A stretch of DNA of 6,388 nucleotides from Streptomyces roseifaciens (GTDB taxonomy: Bacteria; Actinomycetota; Actinomycetes; Streptomycetales; Streptomycetaceae): positions 1-6,388 of the forward strand of contig NZ_LNBE01000010.1 of assembly GCF_001445655.1 (NCBI RefSeq). The letters are read 5' to 3'. This document shows, piece after piece, positions 1 to 5,106 of the stretch. The stretch's first letter is position 1. Each line of letters opens with the position of its first letter. The notes under the pieces were generated by a model, which searched no databases, had not been told where the DNA came from, and saw only the letters and a list, made by a program, of their open reading frames with translations. The position numbers were made by a program, and so were the translations under genes.

Positions 1-11
1 AACAATTTTTA

Positions 12-47
12 GAAAAAGCCCTGGTGGGTTACCACCGGGGCTTTTTC
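12..47 (+). terminator. rho-independent terminator of an upstream transcript
   Basis: The arms at 12-27 and 32-47 pair over 16 positions (one G-T wobble at 22/37) around the 4-base loop GTTA. The stem has A residues at its left foot and a run of five T at 42-46, so it can act as an intrinsic terminator on either strand. It lies 82 bases before the sigma factor start and must serve a gene to the left of the window, which cannot be seen. It insulates the sigma gene from upstream readthrough, so the sigma promoter should lie between 48 and 128. Confidence 0.85.
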
Positions 48-110
48 GCATTTCCGGGCAGAATCACTCCGACCCACTTCGGTCCACCGGTCCACTCAGC
101 TGCGCTCACG

Positions 111-117
111 AAAGGAG
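111..117 (+). promoter_or_regulatory. ribosome binding site of the ECF41 sigma gene
   Basis: AAAGGAG lies 11 bases before the ATG at 129 and is the only good Shine-Dalgarno sequence nearby. It decides the start against the in-frame upstream ATG at 24, which lies inside the terminator hairpin. I see no ECF41 promoter motif (TGTCACA...CGTC) in 48-128, so the sigma gene does not appear to drive itself through that motif. Confidence 0.7.
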
Positions 118-128
118 CCGGCGGTCCC

Positions 129-1034
129 ATGGCACCCCTGGCTGATTTCGAGAAACACCGCCCACAACTCTGGGCCGTCGCCTACCGCATCACCGGCTCG
201 GTCGCCGATGCCGATGACGCGCTGCAGGAGGCCTGGCTGCGCTGGCAGTTGCTCCCCGACGAGGAGGCTGCCAACCCGGCCGCCTATCTGACGACCGTCG
301 TCAGCCGTATCTGCTTCGACCAGCTCGGCTCCGCCCGCTCCCGCCGCGAAACCTATGTCGGACCTTGGCTGCCCGAACCGGTCGTGGGCGAAGTGCCCGG
401 GCCCGAGGACCGGGTCACCCTGGACGAATCCATCGGGATAGCGCTGCTGACCGTGCTGGAGAAGCTCACGCCGGCCGAGCGGACGGCGTTCATCCTGCAC
501 GACGTGTTCTCCGTGCCGTTCACCGAGATCGCGGAAGTCGTGGGCCGGACTCCGACTTCCGTACGGCAGTCGGCCTCCCGTGCACGGAAGCGCGTACGGG
601 CTGAATCCCCGCGCTGTTCCGTCGACCGCGGTGAGCACCGCCGTACCGTCGAAGCCTTTCTCGCCGCCGTGATGAACGGCGACTTCGAGACTCTCCTGTC
701 CGTCCTGGATCCGGATGTCGTGTGGCGTTCGGATGGCGGCGGAAAGGTCTCGGCCGCTCGTCGCCCCGTGTGCGGCAGGGAGAACGTCGCCCGCTTCGCC
801 CAGGGCATCAGCCGCGGCTTCGACCCGCTGTCGATGCGGGTGGTGATGCGGGACGTCAACGGCGCACCGGGCATCGTCTCCGTCGACCCGGCCAGGGGCA
901 GGGTCCTGGTCTTCGCGTTCACCGTGCAGGAGGGGCGGATCACGGAGGTCTACGCCGTCGCCAATCCGGACAAGCTCCGCCACCTCGATCCGCGGGCGCT
1001 GTGTCCGGAACAGCTCTGCCCGAAGGAGCTGTGA
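129..1034 (+). CDS. ECF41-family RNA polymerase sigma factor with SnoaL-like C-terminal domain
   Basis: This is a 301-residue extracytoplasmic-function sigma factor that directs RNA polymerase to a small set of promoters. Region sigma-2 spans about residues 7-72 (AYRITGSVADADDALQEAWLRW core) and sigma-4 about 105-157, with a helix-turn-helix near VPFTEIAEVVGRTPTSVRQ. The three hallmarks of group ECF41 are all present: WLPEP in the linker (80-84), DGGGK (202-206) and NPDKL (279-283). The last two lie in a SnoaL-like domain (about 170-285) that replaces a separate anti-sigma factor in this family, acting as a built-in modulator. No anti-sigma gene is adjacent, as expected. ECF41 genes usually neighbour a carboxymuconolactone decarboxylase, an oxidoreductase or an epimerase; here an oxidoreductase follows 36 bases downstream. 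An odd tail after NPDKL contains the near-repeat CPEQL-CPKEL. The inducing signal cannot be read from sequence. The start at 129 fits the family's usual N-terminus and the ribosome binding site. Confidence 0.93.
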   Translation: MAPLADFEKHRPQLWAVAYRITGSVADADDALQEAWLRWQLLPDEEAANPAAYLTTVVSRICFDQLGSARSRRETYVGPWLPEPVVGEVPGPEDRVTLDESIGIALLTVLEKLTPAERTAFILHDVFSVPFTEIAEVVGRTPTSVRQSASRARKRVRAESPRCSVDRGEHRRTVEAFLAAVMNGDFETLLSVLDPDVVWRSDGGGKVSAARRPVCGRENVARFAQGISRGFDPLSMRVVMRDVNGAPGIVSVDPARGRVLVFAFTVQEGRITEVYAVANPDKLRHLDPRALCPEQLCPKEL

Positions 1035-1035
1035 C

Positions 1036-1062
1036 TGTCACACTTCTGCCCGCTGCGTCGTC
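1036..1062 (+). promoter_or_regulatory. candidate ECF41-dependent promoter of the oxidoreductase gene
   Basis: TGTCACA at 1036-1042 matches the -35 element reported for ECF41 sigma factors. CGTC at 1059-1062, after a 16-base spacer, matches the reported -10. A second CGTC overlaps at 1056-1059 with a less likely 13-base spacer. The element begins 2 bases after the sigma stop codon, exactly where the partner gene of an ECF41 module should be controlled. From the -10, transcription would begin near 1069-1071, at or just before the ATG at 1071, so the transcript would be leaderless. I saw no other TGTCACA in the window on a visual scan. The motif match is seen; its use by this sigma factor is inferred. 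Confidence 0.75.
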
Positions 1063-1070
1063 GGGTGGGT

Positions 1071-2165
1071 ATGAACCGACAGCACCGACACCACGTCATC
1101 GTCCTCGGCGCCGGCTATGCCGGCCTCACCGCTGCTCTGCGGCTGGCGCAGGGGACCGCCGTCAGCGTTACTCTCGTCGACCCCAGTGACCGCTTCACCG
1201 AGCGCGTCCGGCTTCACCAACTCGCGGCCGGGCAACCGGATGTGACGCACCCGCTGTCCTCGTTCCTCCGCGGCACCGGGATCCGGCACGTCGCCGCGCG
1301 CGCCGTCGACCTGGACCCGGCTGCCCGCGAGGTGCGTACGGACGACGGCCGGACGCTCTCCTACGACCGGCTCGTCTACGCGCTCGGCAGTGTCACGGAC
1401 ACCCGCATCGCGGGGGAACCGACGGCAGGGGAACGGACGGTGGGAGAGCGCGCGTACACCGCGGAGTCGGCGGCCGAGCTGGGGAAGCGGCTGCTCGACG
1501 GCCCGGGGCGGCTCGCCGTCGTCGGCGGCGGGCTCACCGGCGTCGAACTCGCCTCCGAGATCGCCGAATCGCATCCGGCGTGGGACGTCCGCCTCCTCAC
1601 TGCCGGCAAGCTCGGCGCCGGCCTGTCCGTCAACGGGCGGGCCCACCTCCGTAGGACTCTCGCCGCGATGCGCGTACGGGTCACGGAGGGGGAGCGCGTC
1701 ACGTCGGTGGACGAAGTCGACGCGGACGTCGCCGTCTGGTCGGCGTCGCTGCGGCCGCTGACCGGGCTCGCGGGTGCGGCGGGCCTCGAGCTCGACGCGG
1801 TGGGCCGGATCGTGGTCGACCGGACGCTCCGGTCGGCCACGGATCCGGCCGTCTACGTGGCAGGCGACGCGGCAGCCACCTCTCTGCGGATGGCGTGTGC
1901 GACCGCGATGCCCACGGGTGCACACGCCGCTGCCTCCGTCCTCGCCGACCTGGAGTCCCGTCCGGCGCGGCCGCTCCGCTTCCGTTACGTCATGCAGTGC
2001 ATCAGCCTCGGCCGCAACGACGGCCTCATCCAGCCGGTGCACCGCGACGACTCACCGTTCCGGTCCGTCGTGACCGGGCGGCCGGCGGCGTTCGTCAAGG
2101 AGCAGGTTGTCCGCTCAACGGTCCGGATCCTGCGTGTGGCGGCGAGCCGGGCGCGGGCCCGGTAG
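1071..2165 (+). CDS. FAD/NAD(P)-dependent oxidoreductase, ECF41-partner type
   Basis: This is a 364-residue two-dinucleotide-fold flavoprotein of the Pyr_redox_2 / type II NADH dehydrogenase-like class. The FAD-binding GAGYAG is at residues 13-18, ALGS at 104-107, the NAD(P)-binding GGGLTG at 152-157 and the second FAD contact VYVAGDAA at 261-268. No CxxC or CxxxxC redox pair follows the first glycine motif, so it is not a disulfide reductase. The electron acceptor and substrate are unknown. No signal peptide or membrane segment is visible, although relatives bind membranes peripherally. Oxidoreductases are one of the usual partners of ECF41 sigma factors, and a matching promoter lies just upstream. 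I chose ATG 1071 because it sits 8 bases past the -10 and has no real Shine-Dalgarno; GTG at 1065 would add two residues. The last 71 bases overlap the 3' end of the opposing sulP gene. A 15-base repeat encodes GEPTA-GERTV-GERAY at residues 115-129. Confidence 0.88.
   Translation: MNRQHRHHVIVLGAGYAGLTAALRLAQGTAVSVTLVDPSDRFTERVRLHQLAAGQPDVTHPLSSFLRGTGIRHVAARAVDLDPAAREVRTDDGRTLSYDRLVYALGSVTDTRIAGEPTAGERTVGERAYTAESAAELGKRLLDGPGRLAVVGGGLTGVELASEIAESHPAWDVRLLTAGKLGAGLSVNGRAHLRRTLAAMRVRVTEGERVTSVDEVDADVAVWSASLRPLTGLAGAAGLELDAVGRIVVDRTLRSATDPAVYVAGDAAATSLRMACATAMPTGAHAAASVLADLESRPARPLRFRYVMQCISLGRNDGLIQPVHRDDSPFRSVVTGRPAAFVKEQVVRSTVRILRVAASRARAR
1413..1457 (+). repeat. in-frame degenerate 15-bp tandem repeat in the oxidoreductase
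   Basis: Three successive 15-base units at 1413-1427, 1428-1442 and 1443-1457 begin GGGGAAC, GGGGAAC and GGAGAGC. They encode GEPTA, GERTV and GERAY. The first two differ at only three bases; the third has diverged. They fall in the segment joining the first FAD fold to the NAD(P) fold, probably a surface loop, and keep the reading frame. Local slippage duplication is the simplest origin. Confidence 0.6.
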
Positions 2166-3696
2166 CGACCGGGCCCCGGCACTCGGCGTTGCGTTCCGCC
2201 CACGCCGTGAGCACCGAGCGGCACGCGTGGTCCATGTGCCGCAGGCCGCTCAGATCGAGCTCCACGTTGCGCCCCGAGGGCGGCAGTGAGGCTTCCAACT
2301 CGTCCAGGATCCTGGGCAGTCGGAGGAAGTTCGCGTTGCCGAGGACCCGGACGCGGACCGTGCCGTCCTCCATGGTCTGTGTTTCGACATGGACGTGCGA
2401 GGACTCCCAGGCGGCCTTGGCGACGGCCATGAGCAGGCCGAGGACGACGCCCTCGAAGAGGTTCGTCACCACGATGGCCCCTGTGGTCACCACGAGCACC
2501 ACGGCCTCGCCGCGGTGCTCGCGCCACAGCCGGGCGACGTCCCGGAAGGGCAGCAACTTCCACCCCGCGTGCATCAGCACTCCCGCGAGTGCCGCCACCG
2601 GGATGAGCTCCAGGGCCCAGGGGACGAGCGAGACGAAGACGAGCAGCCAGACGCCGTGCAGGACGCGCGACGCCTTGGTCTTCGCCCCGGCCCGGACGTT
2701 GGCCGAGCTGCGGACGATGACGGCGGTCATCGGCAGTGCGCCGAGCGCGCCGCACACCGTATTGCCGGCGCCCTGGGCGATGAGCTCCTTGTCGTAGTCC
2801 GTACGGGGGCCTTCGTGCAGCCGGTCCACCGCGGCCGCGCTGAACAGCGTCTCCGCGGAGGCGATGAGCGCGAAGGCCAGGACCGTGCCCAGGACGCTCA
2901 TCTCGCCGAGCAGGGCGAAGTCCGCGCTGCCCGGCGGCTGGATCGCCTCGAGCATCCCGCTCACCTCGATCCGGGCCACGGGCAGGGACAGGCCGACGAC
3001 CACGGCCGTCGCCAGGGCGACCGCGACCAGGGGCGCGGGCACGAACTGCGCCCCCTTCTGCCAGTGCGGCCACAGCACCAGCACGGCGATCGTGCCTACG
3101 CCGACCGCGGCGGCGAGCAGGGCGTCGGTCGAGATCAGCGTGTCGATGATCAGGTCGGGAAGTCCCGCGATCTTGGCCGGGCCGCCGGCCGGTGGGCGGG
3201 CGTCGGCCATGGCGTAGATCTGGCTCGCCATGAGGACCAGGCCGATGCCGGCCAGCATGCCCTGGATGACGGCGACGGAGATCGCCCGGAACCACCGGCC
3301 CAGGCGCAGCACCCCCATCGCGATCTGCAGCAGCCCGGCAGTGAGGACGAGTACGCCGAGCGCGGTGAGCCCGAACTCCCGCACGGCCTCGTAGACGAGC
3401 ACGGTCAGACCGGCGGCCGGGCCGCTGACCTGCAGGCTGCTGCCCGGCAGCAGTCCGGTGAGGATGCCGCCGACCACGCCGGTGACCAGGCCCAGTTCGA
3501 CCGGGACGCCCGAGGCGACGGCGATGCCGACGGAGAGGGGGACGGCGATCAGGAAGACGACGAGGGAGGCGGTGAAGTCGGCGCGGAGATCACGGCGCAG
3601 GGCGACTCCGTTGTTGGCACCGTCGTGGGAAGGGTTTGACCGGAGCTTGGTCCTGGCGAGCACTTTGCGGGCAGGGGTGAGGGGTATTTTGTCCAT
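2095..3696 (-). CDS. SulP-family inorganic anion transporter with C-terminal STAS domain
   Basis: This is a 533-residue integral membrane transporter for sulfate, bicarbonate or a related anion. After a basic cytoplasmic N-terminus (1-40), hydrophobic segments fill residues 41 to about 426, in the SulP pattern. They include the conserved SLVVFLIAVPLSVGIA stretch, GLLPGSSLQVSGPAAG (81-96) and a core helix with ASAETLFSAAAVD (279-291). A short STAS-like domain follows (about 445-505; LDLSGLRHMDH at 480-490). The tail from about 506 is a low-complexity Pro/Gly/Ala run whose coding sequence overlaps the oxidoreductase gene. The core resembles actinobacterial SulP proteins that carry a C-terminal carbonic anhydrase (Rv3273 type), but no such domain is present, so substrate assignment stays open. 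The start at 3696 is set by GGAGGT 7 bases upstream; the frame stays open to 3957, but that stretch is unlike the family. Confidence 0.92.
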   Translation of the reverse strand: MDKIPLTPARKVLARTKLRSNPSHDGANNGVALRRDLRADFTASLVVFLIAVPLSVGIAVASGVPVELGLVTGVVGGILTGLLPGSSLQVSGPAAGLTVLVYEAVREFGLTALGVLVLTAGLLQIAMGVLRLGRWFRAISVAVIQGMLAGIGLVLMASQIYAMADARPPAGGPAKIAGLPDLIIDTLISTDALLAAAVGVGTIAVLVLWPHWQKGAQFVPAPLVAVALATAVVVGLSLPVARIEVSGMLEAIQPPGSADFALLGEMSVLGTVLAFALIASAETLFSAAAVDRLHEGPRTDYDKELIAQGAGNTVCGALGALPMTAVIVRSSANVRAGAKTKASRVLHGVWLLVFVSLVPWALELIPVAALAGVLMHAGWKLLPFRDVARLWREHRGEAVVLVVTTGAIVVTNLFEGVVLGLLMAVAKAAWESSHVHVETQTMEDGTVRVRVLGNANFLRLPRILDELEASLPPSGRNVELDLSGLRHMDHACRSVLTAWAERNAECRGPVATGPAPGSPPHAGSGPLSGQPAP

Positions 3697-3703
3697 GAGG
3701 ATT

Positions 3704-3709
3704 ACCTCC
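3704..3709 (-). promoter_or_regulatory. ribosome binding site of sulP
   Basis: On the minus strand GGAGGT lies 7 bases before the ATG at 3696. It is a near-perfect Shine-Dalgarno sequence and decides this start over the 87 upstream in-frame codons. Confidence 0.85.
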
Positions 3710-3865
3710 GAGCGCGCGGTGTCGCGCAGCGATGCGTTCGTTGCCTGTCGGATGTCGGGGTACGGGCAGCGGAGACGTCGGGGTGAGGACCGGCCGGACG
3801 GCAGAGGGTGACGGAGCGTGCCGTGGACACCCGCGGTCATTCTGTCCAAGTGGCCAATGCCGTTG

Positions 3866-3896
3866 GCGTGTTTGCGTGTTACCACGATGTAAACGC
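3866..3896. promoter_or_regulatory. operator-like repeat cluster upstream of sulP
   Basis: GCGTGTT occurs twice in direct orientation with an 8-base period (3866-3872 and 3874-3880). The second copy begins an imperfect inverted repeat: GCGTgTTAC (3874-3882, one bulged G) pairs with GTAAACGC (3889-3896) across CACGAT. A further small dyad, GCCAA...TTGGC, lies at 3853-3857/3863-3867. The cluster sits 170-200 bases upstream of sulP, in the least GC-rich part of the gap. It could bind a repressor or activator of sulP; no family is recognisable. Confidence 0.35.
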
Positions 3897-3949
3897 AGTG
3901 GTGGCGGGCCGGAATGGGCTGTTCCGATCGCTCCGGCGCAGGCCTCTGT

Positions 3950-3993
3950 GGGCTCACCGGTCAATTGAGCCCGCGCGCACGACGTGCGCGCGG
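3950..3993. repeat. two abutting inverted repeats in the sulP-proC gap
   Basis: GGGCTCA (3950-3956) pairs with TGAGCCC (3966-3972) around a 9-base spacer. Overlapping it by two bases, CCGCGCGCAC (3971-3980) pairs perfectly with GTGCGCGCGG (3984-3993) around GAC. No T-run follows on either strand and no gene ends here, so termination is unlikely. The arms compete for the shared bases at 3971-3972. They may be an operator or an RNA structure in a long proC 5' leader. Confidence 0.5.
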
Positions 3994-4058
3994 AGTGCAA
4001 AGATGGCCGGACACGCCCCCTCCGGTGACGTCCGACGCCGTCCAGCGTTGACGACCAG

Positions 4059-4095
4059 TGCACTGTGAAGTCCCGGCTGCACTGTGAAGCCCGGC
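4059..4095 (+). repeat. tandem direct repeat upstream of proC
   Basis: TGCACTGTGAAG-TCCCGGC (4059-4077) is followed directly by TGCACTGTGAAG-CCCGGC (4078-4095), identical apart from one inserted T. A decayed third start, TGCAGCCC, follows at 4096. The repeat ends 36 bases before the proC start and just follows TTGACG (4048-4053). It may be a binding site for a proC regulator or a slippage duplication; the sequence does not decide. Confidence 0.6.
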
Positions 4096-4131
4096 GTGCA
4101 GCCCATCCCCGCGCAGCGAAGAGGTGAGCCC

Positions 4132-4941
4132 GTGGCTCAGAAAGTCGCCGTCCTCGGCACCGGCAAGATCGGCGAGGCGCTGCTCAGCGGCATGATCCGC
4201 GCCGGCTGGTCGACCGATGACCTCCTGGTCACCGCCCGCCGCCCCGAGCGCGCCGAGGCCCTCCGCGCCCGCTACGGCGTCGAGACGGTCACCAACGCCG
4301 AGGCTGCGAAGTCTGCGGACACCCTGATCCTGGCCGTCAAACCGCAGGACATGGCGGCGCTCCTCAGCGAGCTCGCCCCACACCTGCCCGCCGACCGGCT
4401 GGTCATCAGCGCGGCGGCCGGCGTCCCCACGTCCTTCTTCGAGGAGCGGCTGCCGGGCGGCAACCCCGTCGTGCGCGTCATGCCGAACACCCCCGTCCTG
4501 GTGGACGAGGGCATGTCGGTGATCTCCGCGGGCACCCACGCCACGGAGGACCACCTCCTCCGCACGGAGGCGATCTTCAAGCCCGTCGGCAAGACGCTCC
4601 GGGTGCCCGAGTCCCAGCAGGACGCGGCGACGGCGCTGTCCGGCTCGGGCCCGGCGTACTTCTACTTCCTCGTCGAGGCGATGACCGACGCCGGCATCCT
4701 CCTCGGCCTCCCGCGGGACAAGGCCCACGACCTCATCGTCCAGGCCGCCATCGGCGCCGCCGTCATGCTCCGCGACAGCGGCGAGCACCCGGTCAAGCTC
4801 CGCGAGGCGGTCACCTCGCCGGCCGGCACGACGATCAACGCCATCCGCGAGCTGGAGAAGCACGGAGTACGGCACGCGCTGATCGCCGCCCTGGAGGCCG
4901 CCCGCGACCGCAGCCGGGAGCTGGCCTCCGGCGAGGGCTGA
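4132..4941 (+). CDS. proC: pyrroline-5-carboxylate reductase
   Basis: This cytoplasmic enzyme of 269 residues, the usual length, reduces 1-pyrroline-5-carboxylate to proline with NAD(P)H, the last step of proline synthesis. The N-terminal Rossmann fold shows VAVLGTGKIG (5-14; GxGxxG at 9-14) and AVKPQ (68-72). RVMPNTP (115-121) is the conserved cofactor/substrate loop. The C-terminal helical dimerisation domain carries SGSGPAY (170-176) and the family signature REAVTSPAGTTINAI (224-238), with the substrate-binding SPAGTT intact. The GTG start at 4132 has GAGGTG at 4121-4126, 5 bases upstream, and begins just before the first beta strand. The in-frame GTG at 4084 falls inside the direct repeat and is unlikely. 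The gene is apparently monocistronic, divergent from sulP and convergent with trpS. Nothing is missing or odd in the catalytic regions. Confidence 0.97.
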   Translation: MAQKVAVLGTGKIGEALLSGMIRAGWSTDDLLVTARRPERAEALRARYGVETVTNAEAAKSADTLILAVKPQDMAALLSELAPHLPADRLVISAAAGVPTSFFEERLPGGNPVVRVMPNTPVLVDEGMSVISAGTHATEDHLLRTEAIFKPVGKTLRVPESQQDAATALSGSGPAYFYFLVEAMTDAGILLGLPRDKAHDLIVQAAIGAAVMLRDSGEHPVKLREAVTSPAGTTINAIRELEKHGVRHALIAALEAARDRSRELASGEG

Positions 4942-4942
4942 C

Positions 4943-5001
4943 GGGGCGGCCGACCTCGGGCCGTCCCCGGGCCGCCTCTGGGCCGGCCCCCGGGGCGGCC
5001 C
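4943..5001. terminator. GC-rich inverted repeats after proC, possible terminator
   Basis: GGGGCGGCC occurs at 4943-4951 and again at 4992-5000. GGGCCGCC between them (4969-4976) can pair with either: with GGCGGCCC at 4994-5001 (8 bp), or with GGCGGCC at 4945-4951 over 7 bp. The loop of the downstream hairpin contains the palindrome GGGCCGGCCC (4980-4989). Only CCCTTTC follows, so the T-run is poor; actinomycete terminators often lack a good one. The position right after the proC stop supports a terminator role. Confidence 0.5.
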
Positions 5002-5027
5002 CCTTTCGATTCTCCGAGCCTCTGACC

Positions 5028-5091
5028 GTCGCCGACCTGGCGGGATTTCGGCCGGTGGGCTTCCGGGCGGTGGGCCGACCGGGTCGGCGAC
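5028..5091. terminator. long inverted repeat between trpS and proC, possible trpS terminator
   Basis: GTCGCCGACC (5028-5037) pairs perfectly with GGTCGGCGAC (5082-5091) over 10 bp. A smaller nested stem, CGGCC (5049-5053) with GGCCG (5073-5077), lies inside. The loop holds two GGTGGGC copies (5054-5060, 5069-5075). It starts 15 bases past the trpS stop, so it suits 3'-end formation for trpS, but no T-run follows on either strand. Confidence 0.45.
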
Positions 5092-5106
5092 CTCTCTATG
5101 TGTTGT

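Larger units (their letters stand above)
3697..4131. other. divergent intergenic region between sulP and proC, no gene seen
   Basis: This 435-base gap lies between two divergently transcribed genes and must hold both promoters. Open frames cross it on both strands, but none shows a family motif or a good ribosome binding site. About 3841-3900 is less GC-rich than its surroundings and holds the repeats listed separately, which makes it the likeliest sulP promoter/operator zone. Nearer proC are a perfect palindrome (3971-3993) and a 19-base direct repeat (4059-4095). TTGACG at 4048-4053 could be a proC -35, but no matching -10 is seen at normal spacing. GGAA-type pairing at 3910-3914/3922-3926 (CGGAA...TTCCG) is a further small dyad. 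Confidence 0.6.

Noticed and set aside
96..983. A long open frame antisense to the sigma factor gene.
   Set aside because: It mirrors the strong third-position GC of the sigma gene. The sense frame carries full family motifs; the antisense product has none.
1030..1042. TGTGAC-T-GTCACA read as a Crp/Fnr-type operator.
   Set aside because: The half-sites are too close together for the TGTGA-N6-TCACA spacing, and the right arm is better explained as the ECF41 -35 element.
1388..1394. TGTCACG inside the oxidoreductase gene as a second ECF41 -35.
   Set aside because: It is one base off the motif, lies inside coding sequence and has no clear role for a promoter there.
2389..3639. A 416-codon + strand frame opposite sulP.
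   Set aside because: The product is Asp/Gly/Arg/His/Gln-rich without hydrophobic core or motifs, typical of the shadow of a membrane protein gene in high-GC DNA.
3697..3957. The in-frame extension of sulP upstream of 3696, adding 87 codons.
   Set aside because: It has no hydrophobic or family-like sequence, and a near-perfect ribosome binding site stands directly before 3696.
3808..4068. An 86-codon open frame on the + strand in the sulP-proC gap.
   Set aside because: It has no ribosome binding site, no motif and a composition expected of random high-GC DNA. It also runs through the palindromes.
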